A DNA stretch of 64,000 bases from Chytridium lagenaria (taxonomy: Eukaryota; Chytridiomycota; Chytridiomycetes; Chytridiales; Chytridiaceae). Each line of letters begins with the position of its first letter. Position 1 is the stretch's first letter. The DNA is taken from contig JAHLKC010000003.1 in NCBI GenBank assembly GCA_025449115.1, positions 62,001 to 126,000 of the forward strand, in the 5' to 3' direction. This document shows, piece by piece, positions 21,301-30,774 of the stretch. The notes under the pieces are model-generated. The model was not told the origin of the DNA, made no database searches, and saw nothing but the letters and a program-made list of their open reading frames with translations. The translations under genes and the position numbers were made by a program.

Positions 21301-21659
21301 TTCTCGTCGCTTTTTTGGCATTCTTCATCCGAACAAGCCTATATATATGTGTTAGATAGATGGTCGCGGTGTGCTGATATTTACTCTTCCGGCGATATTG
21401 GCTTAAACTCGACAGTTATCTTCTGAGTATGTTCTACGGCAAGCCGGACATAATCCGTTAAGATCTTCCTTGATGTGGTTCCAACAGAAGCGGCAGACCT
21501 GGCACCAAGAATCAGTTCTTGCTCACATTGTCTTCATACTTGATAACCACAGGGGCATGGCTTGAAGTGTTTATCCGTGATGTCGATTTCCTCCATGCAA
21601 AGGGGACATTCCATGTCATCATCCCCGGATGAATAGCCTGTCGGTGTGGGCGACGCCAT
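18347..21659 (-). CDS. NOT4: CCR4-NOT complex subunit 4, RING/RRM E3 ubiquitin ligase
   Basis: E3 ligase subunit of the CCR4-NOT deadenylase complex, acting in mRNA decay and co-translational quality control. From Met 21659: MASPTPTGYSSGDDDMECPL opens the unusual C4C4 RING (ECPLCMEEID, CPCGYQV, CRFCWNHIKE, GLCPACR). Then come the linker helix KEKKEMDNAARRHLANVRVV, the NOT4-specific QKNLIYILGLP, an RRM (FFGQYGKITRVIVN, YVTYAKKEEAIRAIEAVDG) and the C3H zinc finger TTKYCSYFLKNTPCQ..NCQYLHE. The C-terminal half is disordered, with poly-Ala and several poly-Gln tracts, ending VLQARRRL at 18347. At least six introns, including one right after CGYQ. One extra A near 21412 and several shifts in Gln/Ala codon runs break the frame. 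Length (about 900 residues) is larger than yeast NOT4 (about 590) because of the low-complexity tail. Confidence 0.9.
19130..19175 (-). repeat. Poly-Gln-encoding CAG/CAA tract in NOT4
   Basis: About 13-14 consecutive Gln codons (mixed CAA/CAG on the minus strand), in frame within the NOT4 low-complexity tail. A second similar tract lies at 19410-19444. Confidence 0.8.
20310..20343 (-). repeat. Poly-Ala-encoding GCN tract in NOT4
   Basis: About ten to eleven consecutive Ala codons following a Lys pair in the NOT4 tail. Another Ala tract lies at 20080-20110 and one at 18975-19005. Confidence 0.75.
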
Positions 21660-22022
21660 TCTTGATCCTTGAAGTTGTTGGAAAAACTGACTCTAATATT
21701 TGAAAAAAGTTTTTTAGACTGACGAAAGATGTTGTGGAGGATGCTGTGGACGGTTGGAATCTACTAGAAGGATGAATAATGTACAAGGATAAAGAAGTCC
21801 GGGCTTAGTACGAGCGTTGTAACTTTAGGGCTTCAAAGACCCTACAAGTTTAATAAATTACATGAATATTCTGATTAAAAAACGTTCCATGAATTATAAC
21901 GAGTTACGACAACATTAAAAGGTCTACAAAGGAGACGCTGTTACTGTTGACCTGAAGAATTGCACTTCTGAGTTCGTTTCTTCCAGAGGAGTTATCAATT
22001 GCAAACTGATTTAGAAATTGAC

Positions 22023-22890
22023 ATGGCCTTTAGTCGCAAACACAAATACGCGGATCAAGATGGTCCAATTTACCAACCTCCAGAGCGGGTACCAGTCCTG
22101 GATGGTATTCACAGTCCTGCCAACATCAGCATATATGCCGCCCTTTTAGGCTTTGCAAGTGGAGCTGGATTAGTTTGGGGTTTGGTCTCTGGAGGTCCGT
22201 TTCGAGCTATCGGGTTCTTCATATCGGCTCTCTCAACTTTTCATACACTCGAGTATATTTGCACCGCAATATATAAGAGGGAGGCCTTGGTTTGAATTGT
22301 TAGATAGTTTTAACTTGACCGAACTCTAAATCCATAAGCCTTCCTTTTAAATCATAGTAAGGAATATCATTTTGCTATGTCATTCGGACTGTTCGAGTTT
22401 TTTATCGAGCTATGGCTCTTCCCTACCATGAAGAGCTTTGGCATATTCAATGGATTGGTCAGTTTGAGTAAAACAATCGAAGGTACTGATACAAACTGAA
22501 GCGTTAGCAATCGTTGTAGCCTCACAAATTCTGCGCTCGTCCGCCATGATTACCGCTGGAGCCAACTTCACGCACATTGTAGCAGATAGGCAAGAACAAT
22601 CTCATCGACTGGTTATACATGGTGTTTATAAGTATAATATAGTCTATTGCGAATGTGCTTACGACTTAAGGTTTTTCCGACACCCCTCCTATACGGGATT
22701 CTTTTATTGGGCTATCGGTTTGCAACTTATGATGGGAAACCCCATTGCAGCAGTGGGGTATATGATAGCTCTTTACAAGTTTTTCTCGAATCGGATTACA
22801 TATGAGGAAAGGACCCTTGTTTCTTTTTTCGGAGATGACTACGTAGCTTACAAGAAAAATACGAAGACATATATACCATTCATTCCATAA
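22023..22890 (+). CDS. STE14: Protein-S-isoprenylcysteine O-methyltransferase
   Basis: ER-membrane enzyme that methylates the C-terminal prenyl-cysteine of Ras, Rho and mating-factor type proteins using S-adenosylmethionine. The ATG at 22023 starts MAFSRKHKYADQDGPIYQPP. Transmembrane helices include ISIYAALLGFASGAGLVWG and AIGFFISALSTFHTLEY. Family markers: AFLLNHSKEYHFAMSFG then FFIELWLFP; the catalytic C-terminal module has SHRLVIHGVYK, FFRHPSYTGFFYWAIG, GNPIAAVGY and RITYEERTLVSFFGDDY, ending TKTYIPFIP. Introns: about 22294-22345, 22456-22502 and 22635-22669 (the last phase 2 inside GVYKFFRHP). The exon 1/2 junction does not keep frame cleanly (GTTTGA donor), so one base may be missing. 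Head-to-head with NOT4, 363 bp apart. Confidence 0.9.
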
Positions 22891-22967
22891 AGATTTTCGC
22901 ATCCAATGTTAAATAAAGCAATGTTGGGGTATATTAGATATATATGCTCTGCACATCAAAGCAACAA

Positions 22968-24344
22968 TTACGTTTCAAATTCAACAGAAACAGGTGCATA
23001 TTCCTCCTCATCTTCCTTTTCTTCCAAATATCTCCGTATTTCAGCGTTAATATCAGTCTTAAACCTCGTCCTCAAGGTTTGCTTGATTTTTAAGCTTTCC
23101 TCATTTGCAGCCGCCTTTATTGTGCGAGACGAAAGCTCCAAAGATTCTTCCATATTGCATAGAAGTCGAACGAGGCAAGACATCAGAAAATTATCTGACG
23201 ATAGAACGTCCGAGAAAAAATCATCTGGGCACTCTCGGAGTTGATCATTAATAACACCTGAATCGTCGTTACGAAAGCATCAAACGATAAAACCTACCCA
23301 AAAGGTCGGAGAATAGGGTACGTCATACTGAGACATTGCTTCTGGCGAATTGCTTAGCAATTGGATTATAGTCTTCCATTGCTCTAATCCGTCATAAACT
23401 TGTCCAACAAGGAGCAAAAGGAAGGCCAACTGAAGTTCCCCCAGCAACATTTTGTAATCTACTTAGTGTAAGTATAAGTTTTGTAAAAGAAGAATTAAAC
23501 CATCTAACCATTTTTGTACTCGAGATTTAAAATACTCCGAAGTAAAAAGCTCTTGTCTAGGCTATACTTCATAATTTGATCCGGACTTGAATTCACAGGA
23601 AAAGATCGCTTCAAATCAATTACAGTGAAATTGATTAGATATGCATCATGAGAGTCCAAAATCATCTGTTCTGTCGACTTTCTCTGCATAACATCCCCGA
23701 AGTCCGAAAATCGAGATCCACTTAGGCCAGAATTAACCTTTCCTGATTTAGGTAAGACCTTCTTCAGCACATCTGGAGTGATGTTGCTTGTTAATCGGAT
23801 CCATTTCTGATAATTAGGCTCTGGGAGATCAGGCGTTGGAAGAAAAGGGTAAGCTCCAAGATTGGGGTCGAGTTGTTCAAGAGCTCAAACAATGTTAGTC
23901 TTATCGTAATATATTAAAAATACCATTTTGTAGGCCAGAAACATAAGAGCTGTCTAATTTATCCTCATCAAGGAAATCCTCGGTTGATGGGTCCCACCTT
24001 TTAACTGCAACCTTTTCATAATTAATATATCAAAGACGTTAACCAACCAAATTCACCTCTTTTGGGGCGAAATACTTAAACATTCCTGTGCGCGCGCGGA
24101 AAACGATCCTCCTTCTCCTCCTTTTGCACTATCAAGAATGCGTCAAATGATTTATAGCTGCAGGAGAAGAACCTGTAAAAGAAAAAATGAAGTCCTGGCG
24201 GTATGAGCTTAAGCCTTTAAACTTTGGCCCCGTCTTCCACTCATTAAGATCCACCCGAATTCGAGGTTGTTTGGAGATTCCATCAGTACCAGGAAGGCTC
24301 CCTGATGGAAACAGCGTTCGGGCCAGCTCAGGATCAAGTTGCAT
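22968..24344 (-). CDS. AAR2: AAR2 splicing factor homologue (U5 snRNP assembly)
   Basis: AAR2 binds PRP8 in the cytoplasm and holds U5 snRNP as a precursor until nuclear import. From Met 24344: MQLDPELARTLFPSGSLPG, then the family hallmark VDLNEWKTGPKFKGLKLIPP with GLHFFF just after; this crosses frames by one missing G at about 24208. Later exons give LPTPDLPEPNYQKW (about 23810-23845), LDSHDAYLINF, the SPDQIMKYSLDKSFLL motif (compare the family's T.YNMDKSYLL), LLGELQLAFLLLLVGQVYD near 23420-23450 and EQWKTIIQLLSNSPEAM near 23345-23395. The C-terminus is acidic (EEKEDEEEYAPVSVEFET). Introns lie near 24000-24055, 23885-23925, 23463-23510 and 23255-23300. About 380 residues, normal for the family. 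Confidence 0.85.
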
Positions 24345-24786
24345 GGTATAAAAAGGTTGTCAAGAAAAGGTGCACATATGCAATTTTCTTTCTTACAATA
24401 CACTTTCTGTCTTGATTATACATTTGTACATAGACCTCAGTAGTAGTGAGCGAATCGATCAACTGTATCAGCACGCTGGGTCGATGGATGTCCCAAACAC
24501 TAATAAAGATCAAGTTTTTCCATAACGATGGCCAGATACCCAATATCTTTTTATACTTTTTTGCTGGAAGCATCCGAGCTGGCTCATCGATCATTGATGA
24601 GTTGGTCTTTACTGCATCCTACATCATTTGCGGCATTATTCTCTCCTCGAAGCCTATTGAGCTTGAGGGGAGATCAGGCTTGTTGCGCACATCACTTTAA
24701 TGCCCCACCATGCAGAGTCCTGTATCCAAATATTGCAAATGCTCTGAATAATAAAACCATTTTTCCTTCGGCGTTTTGTAAAGAAA
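24345..24786. other. Divergent promoter region AAR2 / NDUFAF3
   Basis: 442 bp between two divergent starts. Open frames exist here on both strands but cross the presumed promoters and show no motif. Confidence 0.45.
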
Positions 24787-25558
24787 ATGTTTAGACGATA
24801 CAGTTTCGCATTACGACGAGCGAGCCTGAATCACAATGCTCACGTACCCACTCACCCGTCCATCGTCACAAATCACAGCCTTTTCTCCACCAAGGTCATG
24901 CGCAGTGGAACCGGTGAGGTGTTTCAGCCAACACCCCGAGCACCGACCTCATCTTTAATGACCTTCGATGTGTTGAGCAATACTATCGGTCCTGGTACAA
25001 AGATGGTGAGGTCTGTGGGCAATTGGGGCTTTACAGTCAACGATCTCTCTGTCAATGGTGGAATCATTTTGTTGAACAACTCGGTATTGCTGTGGGATAC
25101 TCTCCAGTTTGGTATTGGTAGCAAAGAGCTGATGGCGGAAAGCGCAGCCAGCGAGGCTGTTGTTGATGATCCATCATCCGTCTTTCACAACTGGTCTAGG
25201 AAAGAATTAAATATATTCGAGTTAGTGCAGCCCAAGCCAGGTTGGTTGAACTTCACTACGCGTCTCACCGTTCATTCAGAAATCCTTGTAATTGGCACCG
25301 GTGCTCAAATGCACGCATTACCTCAACTTCTTAGGACATACATTCTGTCACTAGGAATACAGTTAGAAGTTCTTCCTTCCGTAAGAAGTCAATTATTTAA
25401 TTTCAATCTAATAGCTGCTTCAGCGACAAGCAGGTTCAACTTATAACGTCCTTCTTCAAGAAGGAAGAACAGTAGCCGCCGCAATGTTACCAGTCGTCCC
25501 AACTTCCGCAAGAACTGGTCTACCTTTAGTGACTTTGACGAACAAGCCTGCACAATAA
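24787..25558 (+). CDS. NDUFAF3: Mitochondrial complex I assembly factor, NDUFAF3 family (DUF498)
   Basis: Assembly factor for the Q-module of NADH:ubiquinone oxidoreductase in the mitochondrial inner membrane or matrix. MFRRYSFALRRASLNHNAH is a classic presequence. The Mth938-type domain follows: VGNWGFTVNDLSVNGGIILL, VLLWDT, then the second half SEILVIGTGAQMHALP, LLRTYILSLGIQLEVLPS and, after intron 25381-25423 (43 bp), RQAGSTYNVLLQEGRTVAAA ending LTNKPAQ at 25558. The GTG and GI.LEVL..R.A..TYN motifs are diagnostic. The intron is phase 0 and no frameshift is needed, so the gene looks intact (about 242 residues). Presence of NDUFAF3 implies a proton-pumping complex I, which some yeasts have lost. 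Confidence 0.9.
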
Positions 25559-25593
25559 ATCTGCATTATGTCCTTGACAGTTGAGTATAGTCT

Positions 25594-26508
25594 TTAGTTA
25601 TTGAGTTGCAATAAGTGATCGGTATTATTCAGAAGAACGACCTTGAAAGATACACCTGCTGGATGGTTTACATTTGGTGAGCAGAGTGGAAACACGGCGG
25701 AGGTCCTCAATGATTGTCGATTAAGACATCCTCCTTCGCTAAAAGCCTTCAGGGCCTCGGAATCTTTGGGGTTTGAAGATATGGCCACATCAACAACAGA
25801 GACGGCAGTGTTCGAATGCTCGAAATTCGGCATGTAGCGTAGGTCGTGAAATAGCATTGAAGCCAGAACGACTCGAAGTATTTGGCCATGGAGAGCAAGG
25901 ACGATATTATTCTCGTCACCGTTTAAAAGGTTGTATAGTTCAGGACAGGCCCTATCTTCAACGTCAAAAGGCGATTCCCCTGAAGGCGCTTTCGCTGTAC
26001 ATATTAAACAAAATTAATCAATCACCATACCACTGAAATCTCCGTTGTCCCAAGACTTCCACATAAGCTTCAAATCATTGTTAACAGGTCCTCCTTCCCA
26101 AGTCCCCCATGATATCTCATCTAAATTATCGAGTATCTAAAACAAGCATTAAATGTTTGCTGCAAATGCTCTTCTCTACCATATATGAAGCGTTGGGATG
26201 GTAGTCTCTAATAAACGAGGCGGTCTCAGCTGTTCTCTGAGCAGATTAATACATCAGAAGTAGCTGAAAGTGAAAAATCTTGATGGTACCTTTAATGAGG
26301 TGACAACGAGTGCATCCACGGTAATGTCACGAAACCTTTCCGCTAATATCTCAGCTTGTTTCCTTCCAGATGCTGAAAGATTCAGGTCAATCCCACGCCC
26401 CTGCAATATTCCGGCTGTATTTGCTTCTGTTGCTCCATGACGGATCAAATAGAGACGCTTGATCTTGATAGTCTCAGACGGTGATGGTGTTTGAGGTGGA
26501 AATGCCAT
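25594..26508 (-). CDS. Histidine phosphatase (phosphoglycerate mutase-like), copy 1
   Basis: Branch-1 histidine phosphatase; substrate cannot be read from sequence (sugar phosphates or fructose-2,6-bisphosphatase-like are possible). From Met 26508: MAFPPQTPSPSETIKIKRL then the catalytic LYLIRHGATEAN (phospho-His), GILQGRGIDLNLSASGRKQA, a middle exon with DEISWGTWEGGP (catalytic acid region), the second catalytic His in IVLALHGQILRVVL, and the tail LFHDLRYMPNFEHSNTAVSV. Introns are near 26245-26290, 26137-26178 and 25995-26028. About 255 residues. It is a tandem paralogue of the next gene, with matching intron positions and the same MxFPPxTPSPSE start. Stop at 25594. Confidence 0.85.
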
Positions 26509-26715
26509 TACAGGTGACAGCGATGTAATTGTCAAGCCGTTCAAATGCAGTTACCTAATAAAATTATTCGGCATGCTCCATAATTTAAATTAGTTGTTCA
26601 TTTACATGCACCACACAAAACGTATGATCGATGCAGAGTTACATTATCATCATTTTGTGTTTTTATTTTCTCTTCTCTATGTAGATTTGGAACAAACAAC
26701 GAAAGAGAACAGCGC

Positions 26716-27631
26716 CTAGTTAAGCGCTTCCTTTGTTTTCAAAGTGGATAAATGCTCAGTGTCATTCAAAACAACAGCTCTGAACGCGATACCATCGGGA
26801 TGCTTCACTTTGGAAGAGCATAATGGGAATGTTGTAGATTGACCTTTCTCGTATTTGCGTTGCACACATCCTCCCTCACTGAATGCCTGTAATGCTTCAG
26901 CATCCTTTAAATCCGAAGATATAGCCACATCCACGATGTTCACGCAAGTGTTGTGGTGTTTAAAATCCGGCATGTATCGAAGATCCTGAAACAGCAAGGA
27001 AGCCAATAGGATACGAAGCAACCGGCCGTGTACAACTAGAACAACATCGCTTTCGTCGCGTTGTAAAATATCGTAGATTTCGGGGTCGCATCTGTCTTCG
27101 ACATCAAATGGCGACTCTCCTAAAGGCGCTTTTGCTTCAAAAGTCAACTAATCGAAGGTTAAAAGGTACAATACCATCGAAGCTGCCGTTCTCCCATGCC
27201 TTCCATAAGCCCTCCAGTTCCGCATTTAGAGGACCGCCTTCCCATTTCCCCCAAGAAATCTCATCTAGTCCAGCAACTCTCTAATAATATAATTAGATCC
27301 TTACTAACCAATACTGAACCTTATAGAATGTGTTTGGGTGATATTTTTGAATGTAGGATGCGGTTTCCGCTGTTCTCTTAATCTTTTAGATTATGTAATA
27401 TATCGATAAAACCTTTAAAGATGTCACTATAATTGAGTCGACAACAACATCGCGGAACCTTTCAGCTAAAGCCTCCGCTTGTTTCCTCCCATGAACTGAG
27501 AGATCAAGGTCAATCCCACGTCCTTGTAATATTCCTGATGCATTTGCGTCCGTTTCTCCATGCCGGATGAGATACAGACGCTTGACCTTGATGCTTTCAG
27601 ATGGGGTTGGCGTTCGAGGTGGGAAGACCAT
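26716..27631 (-). CDS. Histidine phosphatase (phosphoglycerate mutase-like), copy 2
   Basis: Tandem paralogue of copy 1. Met 27631: MVFPPRTPTPSESIKVKRL, LYLIRHGETDAN, GILQGRGIDLDLSVHGRKQA, RFRDVVVDSIIVTS; second exon with DEISWGKWEGGP; third exon GESPFDVEDRCDPEIYDIL, VVLVVHGRLLRILLASLL, DLRYMPDFKHHNTCVNIV, ending TLKTKEALN at 26716. This copy retains the canonical RHGE form (copy 1 has RHGA), both catalytic His and the Glu of WEGG. Introns near 27380-27425, 27282-27323 and 27143-27176 match those of copy 1. Identity is high over all exons, so duplication happened after the intron pattern was set. Confidence 0.87.
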
Positions 27632-27837
27632 CTTGATCAAAATTGTCAAGATGTTGGTTTCAAGAAGATTGAGATCAGTGCGAAGAGTAACCCATGCGAA
27701 TATCCTACGGCGAAACTACAGCAACGGACAAGATGGGATGGGTGGGATATTTTCTAGAATAAATGAGGAGGTTGGCGATAAAGTTCTCGAATCATTGTGA
27801 GAATATGTCATGTTGTTAAAGCACTATTGACCGTTTT

Positions 27838-29108
27838 ATGGGTAGCCCTGAGGCTTCAAAGTTAGCCCATAATGTGGAGAGAGATCCTTTACCTGATCGT
27901 ATAGTCTTGAAGCATATGCTGGAGCAGCGAAAGTCTGCTCTGGACGTTGCATTCGCCGAAAAGCTTGTAGAGCTTGCAGCAGACAATAAAAAGGAAAATG
28001 ATTTAAAGCAGTCGTTGGCAAGTGGTGAATCCAAGGAGCAAAAGCGAATCTTCTGACCTTGGAATAGTGCGTAAGACTTCGGATCTTCTGGCTTTATTTG
28101 ATATTCTCATAAAAACTACAAATGGTAATTTCCTTTATACCACGATAACCTTCCGTCGGCTTCTACACCTTTTAACCATTCTGTGAAGAAAACAAGGCCA
28201 TGGTTTTTAACATGGTTTCATTACGAAGAGATGGAACATCTGAGATAGAATACATGTATGCGAAGCTTCTTTGGGGAGGTATGAATATTTCAACAAGAGT
28301 CGAATTAACGCGATTAGGCGTCCTGGACTTGCCGCCGAACCCTGAAGAATCGTTACGCATATTTGTGATTTGGCTACCAAAGGCCATGCGCAGTCACAGT
28401 ACATTCTTGGCATGTACGAGGTTGAAGAAGGGACAGTTTGAGAACGCTTTCATCTACTGCAAGAAGCATCAGATGGCGGGCATGGATTGGCGTCAACTCA
28501 AATTGGTACACGCATCTGTTATGAGTAAACTAATATGAAAGGCCATCTCTATCGCAACGGCATGGGAGTCGAAAAGGATCCGCGCAAGGCTGTTGAATAT
28601 TTCGAAAGGGCAGTTGCTGCAGGTTCTGTTCCACTCACAGCATTTTCTGATTATATCCTTGTAGGAATCACTGAGGCGGAGTTTCTTCTGGCAACTCACC
28701 TAGAATCCGGAGACGGCATAGATGGTGGTCCTGATAGGAAAAGAGCCTTTTTGCTGTACATGAGTGCAGCCAAGAAGGTTTATTTAGTATCTTTATGTTT
28801 ACTGACATATATAAAGGGCTGTCAGTTGCTCAACACAATGTCGCGAGCTTTTACTTTAACGGGGATCCGGAGGCAGATGTTACTAAAGATTACCCGAGCG
28901 CTATTGAGTTTTGGAAAATGGCAGCATCCCAGAATTTTATTCTTTCACAATCAATCTCGCACGTCTTTATCTTTTTGGCCTTAACGAGGATGGATTCAAG
29001 CTGCCTTCAGATCTGGCCAAGGCAAGGACATATTTGGACTCAACGCGCAGGATTTTGAAAGCGGGAGAGCCCGACAGCCCTTTGGATTCAGAGTATCTGC
29101 ATTGGTAA
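27838..29108 (+). CDS. Sel1-like repeat (SLR) protein
   Basis: Solenoid adaptor of Sel1-type helical repeats; SLR proteins scaffold complexes in ER quality control, signalling or mitochondria. ATG 27838 opens MGSPEASKLAHNVERDPLPD, a helical Lys-rich N-terminal part; one shift near 28035 continues as SESSDLGIVRKTSDLLALFD. After an intron (from about 28125), repeats read GHLYRNGMGVEKDPRKAVEY then FERAVAAGS, LLATHLESGDGIDGGPDRKR then AFLLYMSAAKK, VAQHNVASFYFNGD..TKDY then AIEFWKMAAS, and INLARLYLFGLNEDGFKLPS. Further introns lie near 28630-28670, 28780-28810 and 28940-28965. The stop is at 29106-29108. Head-to-head with histidine phosphatase copy 2 (206 bp). Length about 330 residues after joining. 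Confidence 0.75.
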
Positions 29109-29354
29109 AGGCGCTTGAGGTGTTGGAAGCTGAGGAAAGAAGGGGAAAGCGGTTGTGTTGTAATGTGATGTGATGTTTGTTAGATTAGGAGTTATTCTTT
29201 TTAATGTTTAATTCACTAAGCACCTCCTGTTTGAATACCCTGTATATATATTGATCTACATATCACCGTACCAGTTAGATTATTATCCAAACCATACAGT
29301 GTTATTGAGTAAATTTCAGTACATTTATTTATACAATTAGAAAGTGTCACCATC

Positions 29355-30084
29355 ATGCGAATCATTGGCCTCACTGGTGGCATAGCGACCGGGAAGTCCA
29401 CAGTATCAAGAGCACTGGCCGAGCATGACATCACCATTATCGATGCGGATGCCATCGCGCGGGATGTAGTAGCGCCCGGAAATCCTGCTCATAGGCGTAT
29501 TGTGAATGCGTTGGGTGCATCCAATGTTTTGACCTCTAATGGAGAGATTGACCGGCCAAGACTTGGAGCACTAGTGTTCAGGGATGCACAGGCCAGACGG
29601 AAAGTAAATGCATCGACACATCCATACATCGTCTGGAGATGCTTCGTCAAATGCTTTGGGCTTTTCTGTGTGGTAAACGACTCGTTGTGCTGGACACGCC
29701 ATTGCTGTTTGAGGCTGGTATAGACAAATGGGTGCATGCGATTATAGTAGTGTACTGGTCAGTATTTTTATCATTTGCAAGGTTCTCATATTTGCTTTAG
29801 CCAGAGTCAACTCAAAAGGTTCGCCTTATGAAAAGAGACGATCTATCATCAGAGCAGCTCAGCAACGGATTGATGCCCAAATGTCAATTGAAAGGAAGAA
29901 ACAGCTCGCTACGATTGTTATCGACAACTCTTTCGGAATACGCGAGACCAGACAAAGAGTGGACGACCTCATGCCGGATCTCAAACCGTCTTACATTTCA
30001 ACTGCGATCGCATGGTCTATGTTGTCATGGCCAGCAGCAGTTCTTTATTCGTTTTTGACGATTATCAAAGTGTTAAGGCTTTGA
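29355..30084 (+). CDS. CAB5: Dephospho-CoA kinase
   Basis: Last enzyme of coenzyme A synthesis: phosphorylates the 3'-OH of dephospho-CoA with [23 protein letters not shown] contains Walker A; then [15 protein letters not shown] (substrate Asp), LGALVFRD, and after a frame change near 29630 [31 protein letters not shown]. Intron about 29757-29803 follows VVYC; the acceptor side lacks one C, and the lid region [23 protein letters not shown] spans another shift near 29862; then [20 protein letters not shown]. The C-terminal tail holds a hydrophobic segment ([20 protein letters not shown]), suggesting membrane attachment, as seen in eukaryotic DPCKs targeted to mitochondria. About 235 residues. 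Nearest neighbour dUTPase ends 54 bp away in convergent orientation. Confidence 0.88.
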
Positions 30085-30137
30085 GTTGTTCCATAGAAGA
30101 TTGTTGAAATAAGGGGTATTGATTGTATAAAGATCCT

Positions 30138-30694
30138 TCAGAGTCCTGTGGACCCAAATCCGCCGTGGCCTCTATCAGTTTCACTGAGTTTCCTGATATA
30201 TATTAGCATTATCGTGGAGACTACTGATACCTCAACAACGACTACGGGAGCAATGTAATGCTTCTCTAGAACAGTTGAGCAATGCGGTCACCCTGCTTAA
30301 CTAGGTTTGGGAAACGTGTAAGCCGTCTGACTGGAAAGGGAAAACTACCATGAAAGTCTGAGTCTCCAAAGTTGAACAGCACCACCCTAAGGGAACAGAT
30401 AGTCCCGGTCAACAACACCGGCTCCGACGTCAATAAGTTCTTCACTGCGAGACCAGACGAGGAGCGACCCTGCCGTAAGTACCCTCAGGAAGGGCAATGC
30501 TGATGTCGGTGGGCACAACAGCTCGGCCATGCGCTGGGATCGTCATATCCTCAGCACTATTTTTCATTAGGAGCTATTATGCGTATTCATCTTACCTGCA
30601 GAGTCGTAACCTGCAGCCATCTCAGAACCCCGGGTAGGACCTTGGCCTTGTCACTGAGAAGCTTCACTTGAAGGACTTGGAATGCAGAGAGCAT
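30138..30694 (-). CDS. DUT1: dUTP diphosphatase (dUTPase), trimeric type
   Basis: Hydrolyses dUTP to dUMP, keeping uracil out of DNA. No long open frame survives, but all five dUTPase motifs are readable in order: [18 protein letters not shown] then motif 1 EMAAGYDSA, ..[18 protein letters not shown] then [15 protein letters not shown], motif 2 PRSGLAVKN (one T missing), motif 3 [12 protein letters not shown] (one T missing), [12 protein letters not shown], motif 4 [16 protein letters not shown] (one base missing) and motif 5 [11 protein letters not shown] at the C-terminus. Introns: about 30549-30597, 30302-30352 and 30184-30232. Start Met at 30694, stop at 30138. Typical length (about 145 residues). 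As written it would be called a pseudogene; conservation of every motif makes consensus errors more likely. Confidence 0.82.
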
Positions 30695-30774
30695 CTTTTA
30701 TTTATCAAAAATATTCGGACACACAAAAAATCAAGCCGGAATCTTGCCCTTGACCCTTAACCCCGTTCTTCGCG

